Both the position numbers and the translations under genes were made by a program. Positions 37,147-49,000 of a stretch of 64,000 bases of DNA are shown here, in pieces. Position 1 is the stretch's first letter. Each line of letters opens with the position of its first letter. Below the pieces are notes generated by a model, which was not told the DNA's origin, ran no database searches, and saw only the letters and a list, made by a program, of their open reading frames with translations. Source of the stretch: Eremophila alpestris peregrina (Eukaryota; Chordata; Aves; Passeriformes; Alaudidae). The stretch spans positions 1,341,054 to 1,405,053 of the forward strand of contig WMCF01000009.1 in the NCBI GenBank assembly GCA_009792885.1, read 5' to 3'.

Positions 37147-37239
37147 TGTGTCATCAGATAAACAGCTCAACAGTAAGGTGGCAGAATTGTCTTGTCTCAT
37201 CCCGGTTGTAGGAGAGAAGGCAAGTCTGATTCTTCCTAG
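37147..37239 (+). CDS. Coding exon candidate, helical, unidentified
   Basis: Acceptor ctattcatctctttttttag and donor CTTCCTAG|gtatac enclose 93 nt. Only phase 2 stays open (one base, 30 codons, two bases). The peptide reads VSSDKQLNSKVAELSCLIPV then VGEKASLILPR, an amphipathic and then hydrophobic helical pattern. The length is a multiple of three, so the exon could be skipped without a frameshift. A 40-nt candidate at 40396 continues the phase and gives RQYLTTKIVYLSIQ. No family is recognised. Confidence 0.55.
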
Positions 37240-37920
37240 GTATACACAGTAAATCTGTCCCTCTGACCTCTAAAATCTGCAAAACAGCTTCCTGTGCTTC
37301 AGTGTAGCACTAGCTCATTAAGGCATTCAGATTATCAAATGACTACTACCTCAATCTAACATTTATAGTTTGTTCAAATTGTTTAGAAATGCATTTGTTA
37401 ATTTGCTGAAGGTGACCTTCCTCTATGGATCAGTGCACAGACACTTGCAGAGTGATCCTAGGCTGACTTAAGCAGGAAGTGATCACCATTTGCTTAATGT
37501 TAAGTCAGTGCTACTACAGAAATACTGTCAGGTCCTCAGATAGTTGGTGGCTCTAATTTAATTACAGAAAATATGCTTTTTCCATTACTCTTTGTTGATT
37601 AATTTACAATTTAAAATCCTCAAGTGGTGAGATTTGTTTTGGAATGTCCCCTCTTTCTGGGTGCCATGCCAGCCACAGTACCTACCACCTAAACCTGAAG
37701 TTTGAAAAGCCCCACAGACAGGATCAATTTTTACATAGATACGTAGGTAGAAATACATTATTAAATCAGAACTTCCCTTAATTGATGAGAATGCATTTGC
37801 TCTACTAATGTTGTTTTTTTCAGGAACCAGTGGTGAGAAGGAACAAGTTGTGGGCATATAAATATACGACCAGCATCTTTGAACTTATTGTCATTCACTG
37901 TAAAATCAGTGTGCTCAGTT

Positions 37921-38230
37921 CACAGAATCACTGGATGGATGAGGTTGGAAGGGACCACAGTGGGTCATCTGGTCCAACCTCCCTGCTGAAACAGGGCCTT
38001 CCTAGAACACAGGATTGTGTCCAGATGGTTCTTGAATGTCTCCAGTGAGGGAGACTCTCTGGGCAACCTGTTCCGGTCACCTGCACAGTAAACAAGTTCT
38101 TCATATCCAGATGTAAATTCCTGTGCATTAGTTTCTGCCCATTGCCTCTTGTCCTATTTTTCAGCATTGCTGAGAAGAGCCTGGCTCCATCCTCTTGCCA
38201 TGCTCCTTTCAGATACTGATAGACATTGAT
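37921..38230 (-). mobile_element. CR1 LINE 3' fragment
   Basis: The plus strand starts cacagaatcactggatgg, then ggttggaagggaccaca and tctggtccaacctccctgct. It goes on through cagatggttcttgaatgtct, ctctgggcaacctgttcc and tgcccattgcctcttgtcct to agagcctggctccatcctct. This is the reverse complement of the conserved 3' end of avian CR1, so the element lies on the minus strand and is 5'-truncated, as is usual for CR1. It is diverged and lacks any intact ORF. It begins about 680 bp after the 37147-37239 candidate exon. Confidence 0.93.
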
Positions 38231-39159
38231 ATATAAATAATCTTATGCTGAAGTAAATGCCTTATAAACTGAAAGTGCAGGGGCATTGGCTCATGGCACT
38301 CTTGGCCAATTGACCACACAGTCATAGTGTGACACAAAGAGGCAGCACTTTTCACTGACCCAAAGCCTGGGTTTTAAAAAGGCTTGCCAGGGTCCCTCTC
38401 TGCCATGTGTCTGTCCGTGTTAAGGACAGCTGGAACTATCCTGCACTGGCATACATAGAGGTTTGCAGTTTGGTATTTCTATTTAGATTCTTGTGTGACT
38501 GCTGCCTTTTGGTTTTCATTTAATTCACCTACACCTCTGCTCTGTGGGGCTCTGTGAAAAGTGGTTCAATTGTGCCTTTGAAAAGATTTGTTAATTCTGG
38601 AATGGTCCATGAACTCTCAGCCACTGTTTAATAGCTCCAATTTTTTTCATTGTTTTTACAAATCTTAGTATGATAACTTATTTTCATTTGCATAAGTTGT
38701 TGCGTAAGATTATGTCACTTCTAAAGAATATGCAAAATCATGTATTTTGACCATGCACTGGTTATGTTAGTAGCCTAAAAACCAGGTTAAATTAGCTTTA
38801 TCAACTTAAATGCCAAAAAAGGTCAGCTTAAACAATTGAAGAAGACAGGATTTTTTAAGACTTAAAAAATGTCCAGTGACTTCAATGCTATGATCTCATT
38901 TCAGTAAAATAAGAGAGAAACTTTTTGGCCAAGGTACCTTTTCCAGATTTCAATATCAACCATCAAGGAAGAGTAAAAAGTCACCATAGATAGTTTTGAG
39001 AGGGTTATAAGAAAGTCAAGTGTCTACAAACTCGGATCTATGGGCTAGAAAAAAGACTTGGGTAAAGAGATGGTTTAATTCTTCAAAGAGGCAGAAACCC
39101 AGAACAGAGCTGAACAAAATGGAGTTGTTCCTGTGTCTTTCCTTTGGGGATAAATGGAT

Positions 39160-39424
39160 TTAATTTTACAGCAAAGGAAGTTAAAGTTAGGTATGGCTTC
39201 AAACTGAAAGAGAGTAGGTTTAGATCAGATATTAGGAAGAAATTCTTTACCCTGAGGATGGAAGAGGTTACCCAGATAAGTTGTGAATGCCCCATCCCTG
39301 TCAGTGTTCAAGGCCAGGTTGGATGGGGCTCTGAGAAACCTGGTCTAGTGAAAGCTGGTGGGGGTTGGAACTAGATGGTCTTTAAGGTCCTTTTTAACAC
39401 AAATCACTCCATGATCCTATGATA
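39160..39424 (+). mobile_element. CR1 LINE 3' fragment
   Basis: Sense-strand CR1 3' end. It contains tggcttcaaactgaaagaga, attaggaagaaattctttac, tgaatgccccatccctg, caaggccaggttggatgggg, acctggtctagtg, ttggaactagatggtcttta and a terminal atgatcctatgat repeat like the CR1 tail. Similarity may extend upstream to about 39000 but is weak there. It is opposite in orientation to the copy at 37921-38230. The small ORF at 39144-39374 is CR1-derived and not host coding. Confidence 0.93.
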
Positions 39425-40395
39425 TTAGCAGGAAAAACCCCCATTCTCATTCAGCATAATTAGACTCTGGAATGTATGGCTTTGTAGTGAGATAAGGTAT
39501 CTGCCTGGCAGAGTGACATAGGTATGCATAGTTACTATTGAGTGGAGGCTGGGCTGGAGAAGTAGTTTTCCGTTCTACTTGGCTCTTGGCTTTTGAAATT
39601 TTTTTTTTATTGTATCAATTTGCCTTAAGCCATCACTATTAAGTTGGTTTCAACAACGAAAAAATGTGTGAACTTGAAGTACCTTGAAGTAGGTAAATTA
39701 AAAAGAGGAAATGTGTGTCATAAACTCTCTGTTGCAGATGGTAGGGAACAGAGACCTGGGTTAACTGTGTGCAATTGAGATGTGTCAGCCCAAGGAAGCT
39801 TAAAAAGTAGCTGACAATTTTCCTTTATTGGAAGCTGCACACAAGTTGCTTTGTACCAAAGGCAGTCTGACATTTGCAGAGACCTGCAGCACTCAAATTA
39901 ATAGGTTTTACTTGCAAGGATGACTTCAACAAAGGCTTTCTCCCCTTTAAAGTCTTGTTCAGTACATCTCTCAATCAGTTTTTAAAGTTTTTAATCTATT
40001 TTATGCAAAGTCCTGTTGTTCTTGGTGGTTGTCAAATCCATTGCTGCAAGCAGCAGCTCTCTTTTGTGGCCGGAATGTTAGGGGTAGATGATTAGCAAGA
40101 TATTGAGCTTTGTTTGGATACAGGGCTGAAAATACCCACAAGAGCCTTATCTTGTTGAACAATATTCTGTTTAGAGTATGCTGCCTATATGCCTTTCACA
40201 AGGGAAGACTTGCCAGATAACACACTGCCCCCTGGTAAATTGTCATCAGGCTGGGCTGGAAACTGTATTTACATCAGTATTTTTATGGGACCCAGCTGCC
40301 TCCCAAATATCTGATGTAAATGGGATTGACTTTGTCTCTTGAGAGAGTTTGCCAGAATCTTACAGGCTGTTTTTATGCCTCTTCTTTTCTTACAG

Positions 40396-40435
40396 ACAAT
40401 ACCTGACTACAAAAATAGTGTATCTTTCCATACAG
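40396..40435 (+). other. Candidate short exon (40 nt)
   Basis: A good acceptor (tgcctcttcttttcttacag) and an average donor (ATACAG|gtcata). Phase 2, which matches the exit of 37147-37239, reads QYLTTKIVYLSIQ and exits in phase 0. Phase 0 is also open (TIPDYKNSVSFHT). Because of its size two frames are open and the evidence is limited. Joined to the previous candidate it gives a plausible continuous hydrophobic helix. Confidence 0.3.
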
Positions 40436-40794
40436 GTCATAATTTGCTGTAATTTTCCCTTTACTGTGCTTGTTTGGCATATCTGCTGCAGAGGTACTTG
40501 CATTGATCCAGTCACAGCTGCCTTCAGACAGAGAAATAAGCAGCAGAAGGAGGGGAACTTCTGAGAAATACACCTCCTGCTTTTGTTCAGCTGTTCCTGG
40601 TAGGAGTAATATTATTAATTATACACAAGTATGATGCAAGCAGACTTGTTTTTTAAAGGGAGCAAAGTGTTCCTGACCATTACATCATACTAGGTATTTT
40701 TGCTGTTAGCCTCTTTCTCAGCAAAACTGAAGATCAGAGGCTGAGGGGGAATCTTGAACCAGGATAAGGTAAAGAAACCCACCTCACTCTTTGC

Positions 40795-41345
40795 AAGGTT
40801 GGAAGGGACAGCAGGAGATTGTCTAGTCTTATCTCCTGTCCAGTGCAGGATCAACTACAGTAGGCTGCTCTGGACCATGATCAGTTGAGTGTAAATATCT
40901 CCAAAGATGCAAACTTCAGATGTCTCCATGCAGTTTGTTCCATTATTTGATCAGCTTGACAGTAACAACAAAAAATCCCTTTTCCTTATGTTTAAATGGA
41001 ATTTCTTGTATTTCAGTTTGTGCCCTTTATGTCCTTTCATTAAGAGTTTGGTTCACTTTGTTTTATACTCTCTTATCTGATATTTATACACTTTGATAAG
41101 ATCACTCCTGAGCCTTCCAGTTTTCAGGCTGTGAGCTCTCCACCTCTCTGGGTGTGGCAAATCCCCCCATCATGGAGATGTAGCATCTTCATGAATCTTT
41201 GTTTCACTTCCTCCAGAATGTCCATGTCCCTTTCATAGCTGTGAGTCCAGAACTGGACCTCGTGGTCCAGGGGACTCACCAGTGCTGAGTAAAAGGGAAG
41301 GATCACCTCTCTCAAACTGCTGGTGATTGGCACAAGCAAGTGCTT
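40795..41345 (-). mobile_element. CR1 LINE 3' fragment with remnant of ORF2
   Basis: The plus strand shows antisense CR1: ggttggaagggacagcag, tgtgccctttatgtcc, tgataagatcactcctgagc, ccagaatgtccatgtccc, gtccagaactggacc and ctcaccagtgctgagtaa. Read on the minus strand, the end of the ORF at 41124-41540 gives PFYSALVSPLDHEVQFWTH and ERDMDILEEVKQRF, the conserved C-terminal part of the CR1 reverse-transcriptase ORF. The copy is interrupted and diverged, hence inactive. The 5' boundary (high coordinate) is approximate. Confidence 0.93.
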
Positions 41346-44300
41346 CCCCTCTGGCCCAGTAAAGGGAAGATTCCTCCTGAGACTGCTTGGAGGAGGTGTT
41401 TGAAGGGATTGCTGTGCACCTGCAGAGCTGAGCAGATGTGTAAGTGCTTTGTATGTGTTTGTGATCTTGGTGACTGATGGGGGAAAGTTTGAATCTGAAA
41501 ATACTTGGTGTAGTTTGACAGAGAGGAAAACCTTTATCACTTAAAGGATTGCTGAGGGATCAGCTCTGTTTCAGGAACATTCAGTAGCTAATTAGTGAAT
41601 CATGATGCTTGGGGGATAGTTTCCTGAACAGTGAAAACCCCAGGCAAGCTCAAGATCCCACCAGGAGCTGGCAGCTTGTGTTGGCAAGCCATGGAGGGGA
41701 GCAGGAGTAAGAATGGCTGCCCCACTCCAGAAAGGGCAGCCCTGAGGAGGACAACAGGACAACAGTAGCCTCCAGTTTTATCATGAGCTGGCTCTTTATG
41801 GTTTCATCTTGGTGTCTGAAATGTTAACAGGGCCACACATACTAATATAATTATTGAGGTCTGACACACAAAAACAACCCAATGACAGTGCCCTAGTGGT
41901 GCTCCTGCTGTCCACTGCTGGGTGGTGAATAGCAGAAACAGGGTCTGGCTGATGCAGGTTGAGAATCTTGCCTAAAGTGAAGCATCACTGGCATTTCTGT
42001 GATAAGCACCATTCTTTGGTGCTTTGTAGTCTTTGTAGTCTTTGGTGTCTGTAATTTTGTGTTCTGAAGAACAGCAAGTTGTTGTAGGGCTGATGGGAAA
42101 AGTAGAGGGAGGGTGGGATGACCTGGGACACTTGCTACTAGGCAAGGGTCCTTTCTGCCATGTGTTGCTGCCAGCCAAGTCCCGCTAAGTATTGAACCAT
42201 TGTTCAGCTATGGTCTTGCTGAGGATTAAGCATTCCTGTTCTCCAGCAGAAGGGAAAGAGACAAGCTTTGAGTACTCCTACCCACCATAAATTCAGCCCA
42301 GGAGTACTGCAAAGTGGGCTGTGTGCTTTCCAGTTGTGACTACGGAGAGATAAAGCAGAGTGCTCTTTACCTTCTGCAGAGTCTCAGGCCTTGTGTGTGA
42401 GGTGATGAACCAAAGCCTTGATCTTCTCATTCTCTTCCATGTGTCATCAATGATGCAGATGCTTTTCATGGCAATCTTTAGCTGGTACTGATCATTACGG
42501 ATTGGGAGGCCAACTTTCAAAGTGCTTTGGATGTTGATAATCAGACTTTTTGGCTGAAATTGCTTTGAAAGCAGTAGAGGAATAAGGGCTGACTCCTGTT
42601 AAACCAGCTGTCCTTGAAAAGAAACTGTCTGAATCTTCATATAAGTCTCTCGCCTAAGAGTATGCTTGAGGTACCTGATACTTATTAACCTTCCTTCTGT
42701 GAAAAAGTATAGGCATTTTGAGTCCAATATTCTAGTATTTATTTGAAAAAATACATTTTTTTGTAATACATGGTCAATCAAACTCACTGGCAGACCAATC
42801 ATCTCATGACACTTTAATTGTACTCCTTTCATCATGAAAATAAAGAACTCTGTGCAAAATCTCCTGCTATAAGAAAGGGCACATACACGTAATTATAGGA
42901 TGCCTTTGGTGTCTAAAAAAAAAAAGGAAATTAAATGACTAATATATTTTGCTGGTGGAACTGACAGCTGTAACAAACCTGCTTCTCTCATCAGCTGTAA
43001 GCTTTTATCCCTGCCTTGTACTAATGAATAAATCATCTTATTACATAAAATTACATTCTAATTGCTCCTGTGTCAGTCTATTTCAAGTTAGACCTAGGCA
43101 GAAAGGTTCCCTTGGTGCCTGGGCTTTCCCTTTCTGCTTGATTGCTGAGCAGTCACATTTACAATGCCTAGGAATGGTCTTGGAGAAGAAAAAATGGGAG
43201 AAGGCAGGAGACAAAGGGAGAGAAGGACAAGAGAGGATATGAAAGGGACAAGGAATGATGTAGGAGACATAAGAAAAACATGAAGGAGCTGTTGAATGGA
43301 AGAGCCAACTGAAAAATACTTAGAAAAGCTAGTGGGATGTGAGTGGGAAGAGAGGGAACATGAGTCAAAACTACGGCAAACCTTTTTGTGTTATGCCTTG
43401 TGTGGAGCAGCTCTTGGTGTTGGCTAAACAGCCAGGGCCGTTTGAGAGACAGGAGCTTTTCCTACAGCTCTGACAAGTTGTTATCATCTAAGTTCTTCTT
43501 TTCCTCTTAACTTTAAAATGTTACCTGGAAAATATTAATTAGTCATTTAATACTGCAGAATAAAGGGACGTATCCCCCCACCCCTCCCCGTCTTCAAGTG
43601 AAATGATTGATTCTCAGAGAAGAGAAAAAGGCAATTTCAGTAGGCTTTCTGTAGTAGAGAAAGGGTTTCCAAATTAATTGTAATTAATGACTTGGAATTC
43701 ATCCTTCAACTACCAACTATCAACTCTCATGTATTGATTTTATTTAGTCTGATTAGAAAAAGGACCAAGTACAAGTAAGTCTCCATTGGACAAAAACAAG
43801 TGCACCTGTGTAAAAATCATGAAACTTTAATTAATTAGGTTTAATAACCAATTTAATTGAGGCTTCCTGTTGTAGATAATGCATTTGGAAATGATGGTGC
43901 AGCTCTTAAATTACTGATGTAATTATTTGCAAAATGGAAAATAGCACTTCTTGTTACTCTTCTAAGATGTGCTAAAATGACATACAGAATTTTTGCTTTT
44001 GTTTCTTTTCATAGTGTGAGATTATCTTGCCTACCCTATTTTTTATGATAGACTACAGTAGTAGGATTATGGATTATAAACAAATGAATTTGATTCACTG
44101 AGGCAGGGTGATTCTTTGTTCTAGGACTGTTTCCTGTTCTCTTTTGTAGGTTGTCTATAAAATAGATTTATCTTAAAATCCTGGCAAATGGAAGAAAATC
44201 TGTCAATGCTAAACTTGCAGAACCCTATTTCCTCCCTGGTATTTCTGGGTTGTTTTGGAGTAAAGATGTAACATTTTTGGCGTACCTAATTTTTTTAACA

Positions 44301-44758
44301 AAAGTGCTAAACAAAAAGAATACTTACACCAAGAAAAACTAACAATTTATTCTGCTTTTCCAATACATAAAAAAAGAAGAAAAGGAGATCATAACCCTTG
44401 CTTTTTTTGTTTGCTGAGTCCCTGCCTTAGATGACCCATGTTACTGTAATTTGTTCCAAGGAAGAGTCCCTTTGTAGAGGCTGCACTAGGAGTGTGTGGG
44501 ATCCTTGTTTTTGTTTCAGGTTTGGTTGTGGAAACAAACTGGCAATCATTTGGTTTTGTTGGGAAAAAAATGAATAGGGAGTTTTGTGACTTTATAGCAC
44601 CATGAGGCAAGAATAACCCAAACAGATGAATAGAGGTAATTCCAATCCTTGATTACTTTTCCTGTATGAATGCAGGCAAACTGGGTTTAGTATAGACCTC
44701 AAGGCAAAGGTTTGTTACAATTCCAAACTCAAATGTTGTACCATGCTTTTCCCTTCAG
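41346..44758. other. Noncoding stretch, nothing recognised
   Basis: AT-rich, with a purine-rich run at about 43185-43350 and a short tandem tttgtagtc duplication near 42027. No splice-bounded open segment or repeat end is recognised. Confidence 0.4.
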
Positions 44759-44821
44759 TTTAATTGCCACCATGGACATTATATTGAGGGATCATTGTGA
44801 TTTCTGGGCATTGCTATTAAG
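44759..44821 (+). other. Weak candidate exon (63 nt)
   Basis: Acceptor-like ccatgcttttcccttcag and weak donor TTAAG|gtttga. Phase 2 is open throughout (LIATMDIILRDHCDFWALLL), so it would fit in-frame after 37147-37239 as an alternative to 40396. It contains a full Kozak context, gccaccATGg, at 44773, but the frame from that ATG ends within about 22 codons if unspliced. Probably chance. Confidence 0.2.
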
Positions 44822-45969
44822 GTTTGATTTTGATTAAGAGTCTTTCAGATAAAGTGGTTTTTATTTTTGCTTCTATTCATTCCCCTTTGCCAGTTTTCTC
44901 CCTCCTGGTACTTGAGGTACCATCTGCTACCCATCAGCATGATACGTTTAACTCTTCCAGGTAACAGGGCTGCTAGGTATCTCTTCTGAAGCTGGGACAT
45001 TTCCCGGGAGAGGTCAAAACTATTCACTTATAAGAGCATTTAATGCCACAATCCATCCATCCTCTGGCTGCTGTGTGCAGCTGCAGTTAAGAACTCATAT
45101 GCAGCAGGGGGACTTCACAAATGGGCATGAATTACCATGGGGAATGCAGTTGGTACCCTGAAATGGTGCTGATGAGAAGTCCTGCTAACAAATGAGGACT
45201 GAGGGATAGGCTGTGATGTTACAGTGTGCTGATTCTGACTTGTTGTTTGGGGTCTTTGGCCAAAACCAACTGAGCAACATGTAACTGATCAGCAAAGAAT
45301 ATTTAAAATCTTTAAAAGGATGAGAAAAATAATATTTGGATTGATAATGGCTGGAAAGAGAGAATAGAGAAAGAGAAATGGAATAAATGAGTTGTGAAAG
45401 AAGAATATGAACAGAAGAATGAGAATGAGTTAAAAGCTGGATGGCCAGTGTAGATCTGTCTGGATTCCCATGTAGGCAGTACCTAAGGAACTGAGATAAA
45501 TGAGAGAAGAGCATTTGTGGTAGACTGTAAGAAAAACTGTCTAGAGGCTGTTTTGAAGGAATTCAGATGGTTACACATGAGATGGTTTGGATGGACTGTG
45601 GTACTGAAGAAACCTCTCTGAGTAGGCTGACTTCTCCAGATTCTGGAAGAAGGGGCAGCAGGCACTGGTCATGCGTGGGTAGAATCAGCAAAGAGAGGAT
45701 GCTGAAGGTCTGCAGATCCTGAACATCACATGAAGAACCATAAAAACAGGAGTGAAGAGATATGCTGTGGGCAAATGGAGAAGTGGTACAAAGGCTGTGA
45801 AGTTACTCTTTGGAATACCAAGCTTATTTCTGTACAATATCTAATGAGAACTGTGTCTGAACACTACATGCACGAGCACAAGGTTGCTGGGATGTCTAAA
45901 CTGTTGTGGTCACATTTTCCATGAGAAAAGAAGCTGAACTGAATGCAGAATATAGGGAAGAAGAGAAAT

Positions 45970-46030
45970 CTCAGACTGGAAAGGCACATGTGTTAAGACC
46001 AACCAGTGAACCCCATCTTTACGGTGCTTG
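45970..46030 (-). mobile_element. Possible degraded CR1 3' end
   Basis: The segment cagactggaaaggcacatg followed by agaccaaccagtgaacccc resembles a decayed antisense CR1 3' terminus (the motif usually reads like ggaaaagacct...aagtccaacc). It is short and diverged, so the call is tentative. Confidence 0.3.
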
Positions 46031-49000
46031 TCAGTAAAAGCCTTGCCATGACTTCAGGAGAGCGGGATTTGTTCCCAGGTGTGGAAGAAGCAACTACTTT
46101 GTTATAGAATCAAACATAATTTTTATTTTCCAAGGAAAAAAAAAATTCCAAGGGCCTCCTATCCTTCATGTTTTTGCCAGTTTCTTGAAGTGGGTAAGTC
46201 TTATATGGCAAAAGGAGCTGATTCACACATCACACATAAATAAGAAAGTCTACTTTGCTGAACTTGTGGCACATGTAATGCCAAACACCTAGACAAGGTC
46301 TGCCCTCCACATTTTCTGCTGTTTTCCAAAGGATGTCTTGGGCGCTTGAGATTTACTTGCAGTGCTCATTAGTAACCAGGTTTTGGGGTGTTTTTGTGGT
46401 AGTCCTGTGTACTTGATCAAAGGTCAGACCTGAGCGAGAGCCCTTATTGATTCCAAAAGTGCTAAGTAGAGACTGTAAGTGTTTTTACCCTCTGTACTAA
46501 TGCTTTTCCTGTTGTCAGTCGATGGAAGCACGTGTCCAGGCTGCTGTGTGAAGGGACCTAATCTTGGGCAGTCTCAGCAGGACTGAGGCAACACAGAGCT
46601 GAGAGCAACATTGAGACCTTGGTGATTATTGAACAGAAGGTGGCTTGAGGTGTATGGGGACTGCTGTCATGATAGCATAAATGAGGGGGGAACCCAGAAT
46701 TAAGCAGTTAATGAAATGGAAGAAAAGTAGCAATGGGAACAGAGATGAATTGGTAAGACTTTGTTTAAACACCTTCAAGAAACAAGCTGCTGGGTCCAGT
46801 GTCAGTGGGGTGTGCATTAAGTAGACTGAGTGGGAAGTTAATAACAGAGGAGACTGGCGTTGCTGAGAAGAGCTTAGTGTGCTCTTTGTCTTACAATTCA
46901 TTGGAAGGACCCCAGGATTACTTTCTCTAGAGATGTTTTTTTCTTAGGAAAAGAACTGTAAAGCTCTATGAATGTCAGATCAGGTACACCAACAGTTGCT
47001 GCCATTAAGTAAAGGGTAATGTGTGGTCAGATTACCAGAGAGTTCTGCTAATACAATCAGCCAAAACAAGCAGCTTAATTAATGGTCTGTGCATTTAGTT
47101 ACTTATACTGAAAGCTCTATTAAGTATAAAATCTGCAAATCTGCATTTGTTAAGAGTCCCCGGCTCATTAAATGTGCAATACCCCTGGAGATGCTTTTTG
47201 TCCATGTCACCTGTGTAACAGGCTGTACACAGAGAAGCTGCTGTTACAGAGCAGCAGCTGCTGGGATGTGAGTGAAGTGTGTCCTTTACAGCCTCCTGGG
47301 AGAAAACAATCTGCTGTTAAAATCTGAATTTGGGGTGGGAAACTAATAAATTAATATTAAAAGGATTTTTGGGGACAGGGCTGCTTTGGATAGTTACAGA
47401 GCTGATGGATGTGGTCAGTTTTGCTGTTTGTTCCACTTTCTTTGTATGCTGTGATTATCATGTTTTGTTTTCCAAAGCTGTAGCCATACAGTTTGGGTAT
47501 CAAAATTGAGCATATAATTGTGATGCAGTACTTCACTGTTTTACGATCTCATGTTTTTCTGATTGCTCTCTGCTGCTGCTTTATGGATTTTCATATTCTC
47601 TCTTGTTGGCCTGTGAAGACAAGTACATGCAAAGACAGGAGCCTATGCCAGCAACAGTGTTTTTGTATGTAATTTCATCAGCCCAGACAGCACTGGCCTC
47701 GTACTGCTTTGGAGGCTCTTCACATTCAATGGCTTCTGTGTTTCACTGGGGCCAGTGAGAACCAGCCTGCCATCCTGCACAGGCAGAAAGAAGTGGTCTG
47801 GACAAGATGAGTCCTCAAGAGCATCACGAGTCCCCTGACCATCATGCAGATAATCAGGGCCCATCTCAAACTAGCAGCAACAACATCCTTTGGATGTGTG
47901 CACACATGGCACATGATGGCTTGCATCCCAGTGCTAGCTCATGAACATGGTCTATGATGCCCTTTTACAGTCTCTGTTGCTTGTGGATGCTGGAGTGTGA
48001 AAGTGAGGGACAGATGGGATGGATGCTCAGAGCAGTGGGGCAGGTGAGGATGGGGTGAGATGGGAGTGAGACAGCAGAGAGAGGAGAGGCATGGAGATAG
48101 AAAGAAAGATGGCAGCTAAATGTCATTCATTGCCTTCATTTTAGGTTCTCCTGATTCTCCCTTGTTGAGTCTTAGAAGGGCAGTGTAATTTTAGTTTGTT
48201 TCATCAATTAAAAAAAAAAAATCAGTGATGAGGCAAAATAATTGAGCTTAAACCAGCACTGGGACCTGGAATCCTCCCCACTGATTGATGGAGATACCTG
48301 TTGTGAGGTCAGCCATGTCACCTGCAGAAGTCCCATGACTCATGTGCTGCTCTTTCTGAAATAGCATGTAGATGTGCATTTTTATTTAAAAAGCCAAATT
48401 GAAATCAAGGCTCTAATTTCCCCTACTGTTTCTGTCTATGGATGAGCATGCCTGTCCTACCTGCTTCATAACTATTGTTTGTATATGTGCCCTGACAGCC
48501 ATTTTAGTGCTTTCTTCTTTCTGTTTTTAGTTACACAAGCTAGGTGAGTTGTGTTTCATCTCATGCTGGCATTTTTGAGACTTGGCACTCTCATACATCT
48601 TGCTGTGTCCCCTGTCTTTTTTTGCTTTGCATTTGTACCTTTTTTTTCTGCCTTAGTAACCTACTCACATGTTGACAGAGCATCCAAGCAAGTGTGCCCT
48701 ACTGTTCCCCAGTAAGAGGCAGTGTAATTAATTTCAAAGACCTTCCACTGAAAGAAACCTTTGCCTTCCTCTAAACAAGGAGAGTTGTTCAATTATACTG
48801 GAAAGCTGCATGTGGGCCCAGGCAGAGAGACACCCCCTCACACCCCCCTTCCAGCACTTTCTGAAGGACTGCTATGTTGTCATCTGACAGAGTCACACAT
48901 TTCCAGATAATTGGCTTTTTAAAGGGCATCTATAGGACCCAAATAACTCCTGGCATACTGTTTATACCATTGGCCTGCCAGGTTAGCAAAGGTTAGACTT

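Noticed and set aside
41124..41540. Minus-strand ORF of 138 codons as host gene
   Set aside because: Its C-terminal half is CR1 reverse-transcriptase ORF remnant.
44767..44840. Perfect Kozak ATG (gccaccATGg) as a gene start
   Set aside because: The frame closes after about 22 codons and there is no promoter or first-exon context.
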